From CBFFRJ01 sp051486985 (GTDB lineage: Bacteria > Pseudomonadota > Gammaproteobacteria > Enterobacterales > Enterobacteriaceae), in NCBI RefSeq assembly GCF_051486985.1, contig NZ_JAHVDV010000036.1:1-49762 (forward strand): a DNA stretch of 49,762 bases, given 5' to 3'. The notes beneath the pieces were generated by a model, which saw nothing but the letters and a program-made list of their open reading frames with translations, did not search any database and had not been told where the DNA came from. The position numbers and the translations under genes were made by a program. Numbering within the stretch: position 1 is the first letter of the stretch; each line of letters starts with the position of its first letter. This document shows positions 48,756-49,762 of the stretch, piece by piece.

Positions 48756-49762
48756 ATGAAGCATAGGCTTTTGTTACTCGCATTTCTGTACGTTTCTATG
48801 AGTGCTCATGCGCTAAATGTAAACTGCTCAGGCGGTTCGCCACTTGAGAATGTCGTGTTGCCAGTTCAGAGTCAGTCTATCACGGCCGGTGGAGAAGGTG
48901 ATGTTTCTGGATACACCAAACTCGCGACCTGGACCTACTTTCGTTGGTCAGGAACGGGTGCCCAGTGCAACATAAATGGCAACCTGCAAATGCAGACCGT
49001 AACATACATAGAGCCATACAATAATAAACAACCCCTTTCTTATTCAGGTATATGGATATTCCCTACCTCCGTCAATGGCGTGGGTATTTCGTTTAAAACA
49101 GGATTATCGTCACCCGGATACCAGACCGGAACGAAAGATAGCCCCGCCATCATTCACCCCGGCGGCGCAACCAGTTATTATCACTGGACAAGCCTTAGTG
49201 ATAACCCTCTGGCGGCTGAAATTACACTCTGGAAAATTCCGGCCTCGGGAGGGGGAAGTGAAATTCCACTCAGTGGTGCATTACAGTTTACTGGCCCCAC
49301 ACTTTATGAGGTGGTGAATGTCCCGCCTGGCAATAGTCTGACAGCACCCGACAACGGTACTTCTGCTTATTCAAATAGTTGGGTTATGCAGTCAAAAGCA
49401 GTCAGTGGTGCGCTTACGGTCTACCCTGGCACCTGTAACTTTGCCCTTAAAAAGGTGGACATGGGTAAACATGATGCGGGCGTGTCGGTCTCTGACTGGA
49501 AGGACGCCACCTTTACCCTGCAGTGCCCTAAAGCCTGGGGCTATAACCCGGTCTATTCTCTTAATTCGAGCAATGCGATCAGCGGAACCTCTGCTAACAC
49601 GCCAAATAAGGGTCTTGTCCTGACCGTCCTACCCAGAACCAGCGAGGTCGGCACCAACAGTGGCGTTATTGCGCTGGACAGTGGCAGTACGGCAACAGGC
49701 TTTGGTATTCAGCTCGCCTGGGGAGCGACCTCCCAGTCAACAGGCTTAACGCCGGGAAGTCC
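48756..49762 (+). CDS. Two-domain fimbrial adhesin-like protein (3' end outside window)
   Basis: A frame open from ATG 48756 to the window edge, at least 335 residues, with TAGGGGG upstream. The signal peptide MKHRLLLLAFLYVSMSAHA is followed by LNVNC. The N-terminal 200 residues are Trp/Tyr-rich and could form a receptor-binding domain (WTYFRWSGTGAQCNINGN; SYSGIWIFP; YYHWTSLSD). From about residue 217 a pilin-like domain begins (VYPGTCNFALKKVDMGKHD), with Cys paired to TLQCPKAWG. The later part is Ser/Thr/Gly-rich, typical of fimbrial subunits. The two-domain layout is that of a tip adhesin in a chaperone-usher fimbria. The family of the N-terminal domain is not recognised. Confidence 0.75.
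   Translation, partial: MKHRLLLLAFLYVSMSAHALNVNCSGGSPLENVVLPVQSQSITAGGEGDVSGYTKLATWTYFRWSGTGAQCNINGNLQMQTVTYIEPYNNKQPLSYSGIWIFPTSVNGVGISFKTGLSSPGYQTGTKDSPAIIHPGGATSYYHWTSLSDNPLAAEITLWKIPASGGGSEIPLSGALQFTGPTLYEVVNVPPGNSLTAPDNGTSAYSNSWVMQSKAVSGALTVYPGTCNFALKKVDMGKHDAGVSVSDWKDATFTLQCPKAWGYNPVYSLNSSNAISGTSANTPNKGLVLTVLPRTSEVGTNSGVIALDSGSTATGFGIQLAWGATSQSTGLTPGS

Overview
The window is chromosomal DNA of an enterobacterium (Enterobacteriaceae), most probably Enterobacter or a close relative. Gene content, order and protein lengths follow the E. coli/Salmonella flagellar region: fliC-fliA-fliZ-tcyJ-dcyD-tcyL-tcyN-sdiA-yecF-uvrY-uvrC-pgsA-glyW-cysT-leuZ-yecA-tyrP-yecH-ftnA-yecR-azuC-araFGH-otsBA-uspC-flhDC-motAB-cheAW. 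Species cannot be fixed from the sequence alone.

Layout. 1-2.9 kb: a tandem array of three flagellin genes. The first is cut by the window edge. The third carries an apparent 98-nt frameshifting deletion that looks like an assembly error. 3.0-16.1 kb: an accessory block between the flagellins and fliA. It holds two giant multi-domain glycosyltransferases, a DegT-type sugar aminotransferase, a WbqC-like protein, a second DegT-like protein, an ATP-grasp/HAD fusion and an FkbM methyltransferase. Position and content mark it as a flagellin modification island. 16.5-21.3 kb: flagellar sigma factor fliA, fliZ and the cystine uptake/D-cysteine genes. 21.5-26.6 kb: sdiA, yecF, uvrY-uvrC, pgsA and three tRNAs (Gly-GCC, Cys-GCA, Leu-TAA). 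26.7-34.5 kb: yecA, tyrP, an orphan gene, yecH, ftnA, yecR, an RpiB/LacAB-type isomerase, the AzuCR dual-function RNA with its 27-residue peptide, a Dcu-type transporter and a DJ-1/PfpI protein. 34.8-40.8 kb: araFGH and otsBA. 40.8-47.5 kb: uspC, flhDC, motAB and cheAW. 47.9 kb to the end: a fimbrial locus with a spore-coat-U pilin and a truncated two-domain adhesin-like gene, lying where tar and the cheRBYZ operon usually follow cheW.

How the parts work together. FlhDC (with a CRP site, a promoter and an RcsB-type box upstream) switches on fliA. FliA (sigma28) drives the flagellins, two of which have clear sigma28 promoters here. The island is predicted to make and attach an unusual amino sugar, probably acylated or amide-linked and O-methylated, to the flagellins. 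MotAB and CheAW supply torque and signalling. FliZ, UvrY, SdiA and AzuCR connect motility with adhesion, carbon state and cell density.

The most interesting region is 10.6-16.1 kb. There a WbqC-like protein, a second PLP-fold protein and an ATP-grasp ligase fused to a HAD phosphatase domain form a tightly packed cassette whose product I cannot name. Three ambiguous bases (150, 198, 17419) show that this is an imperfect draft sequence.
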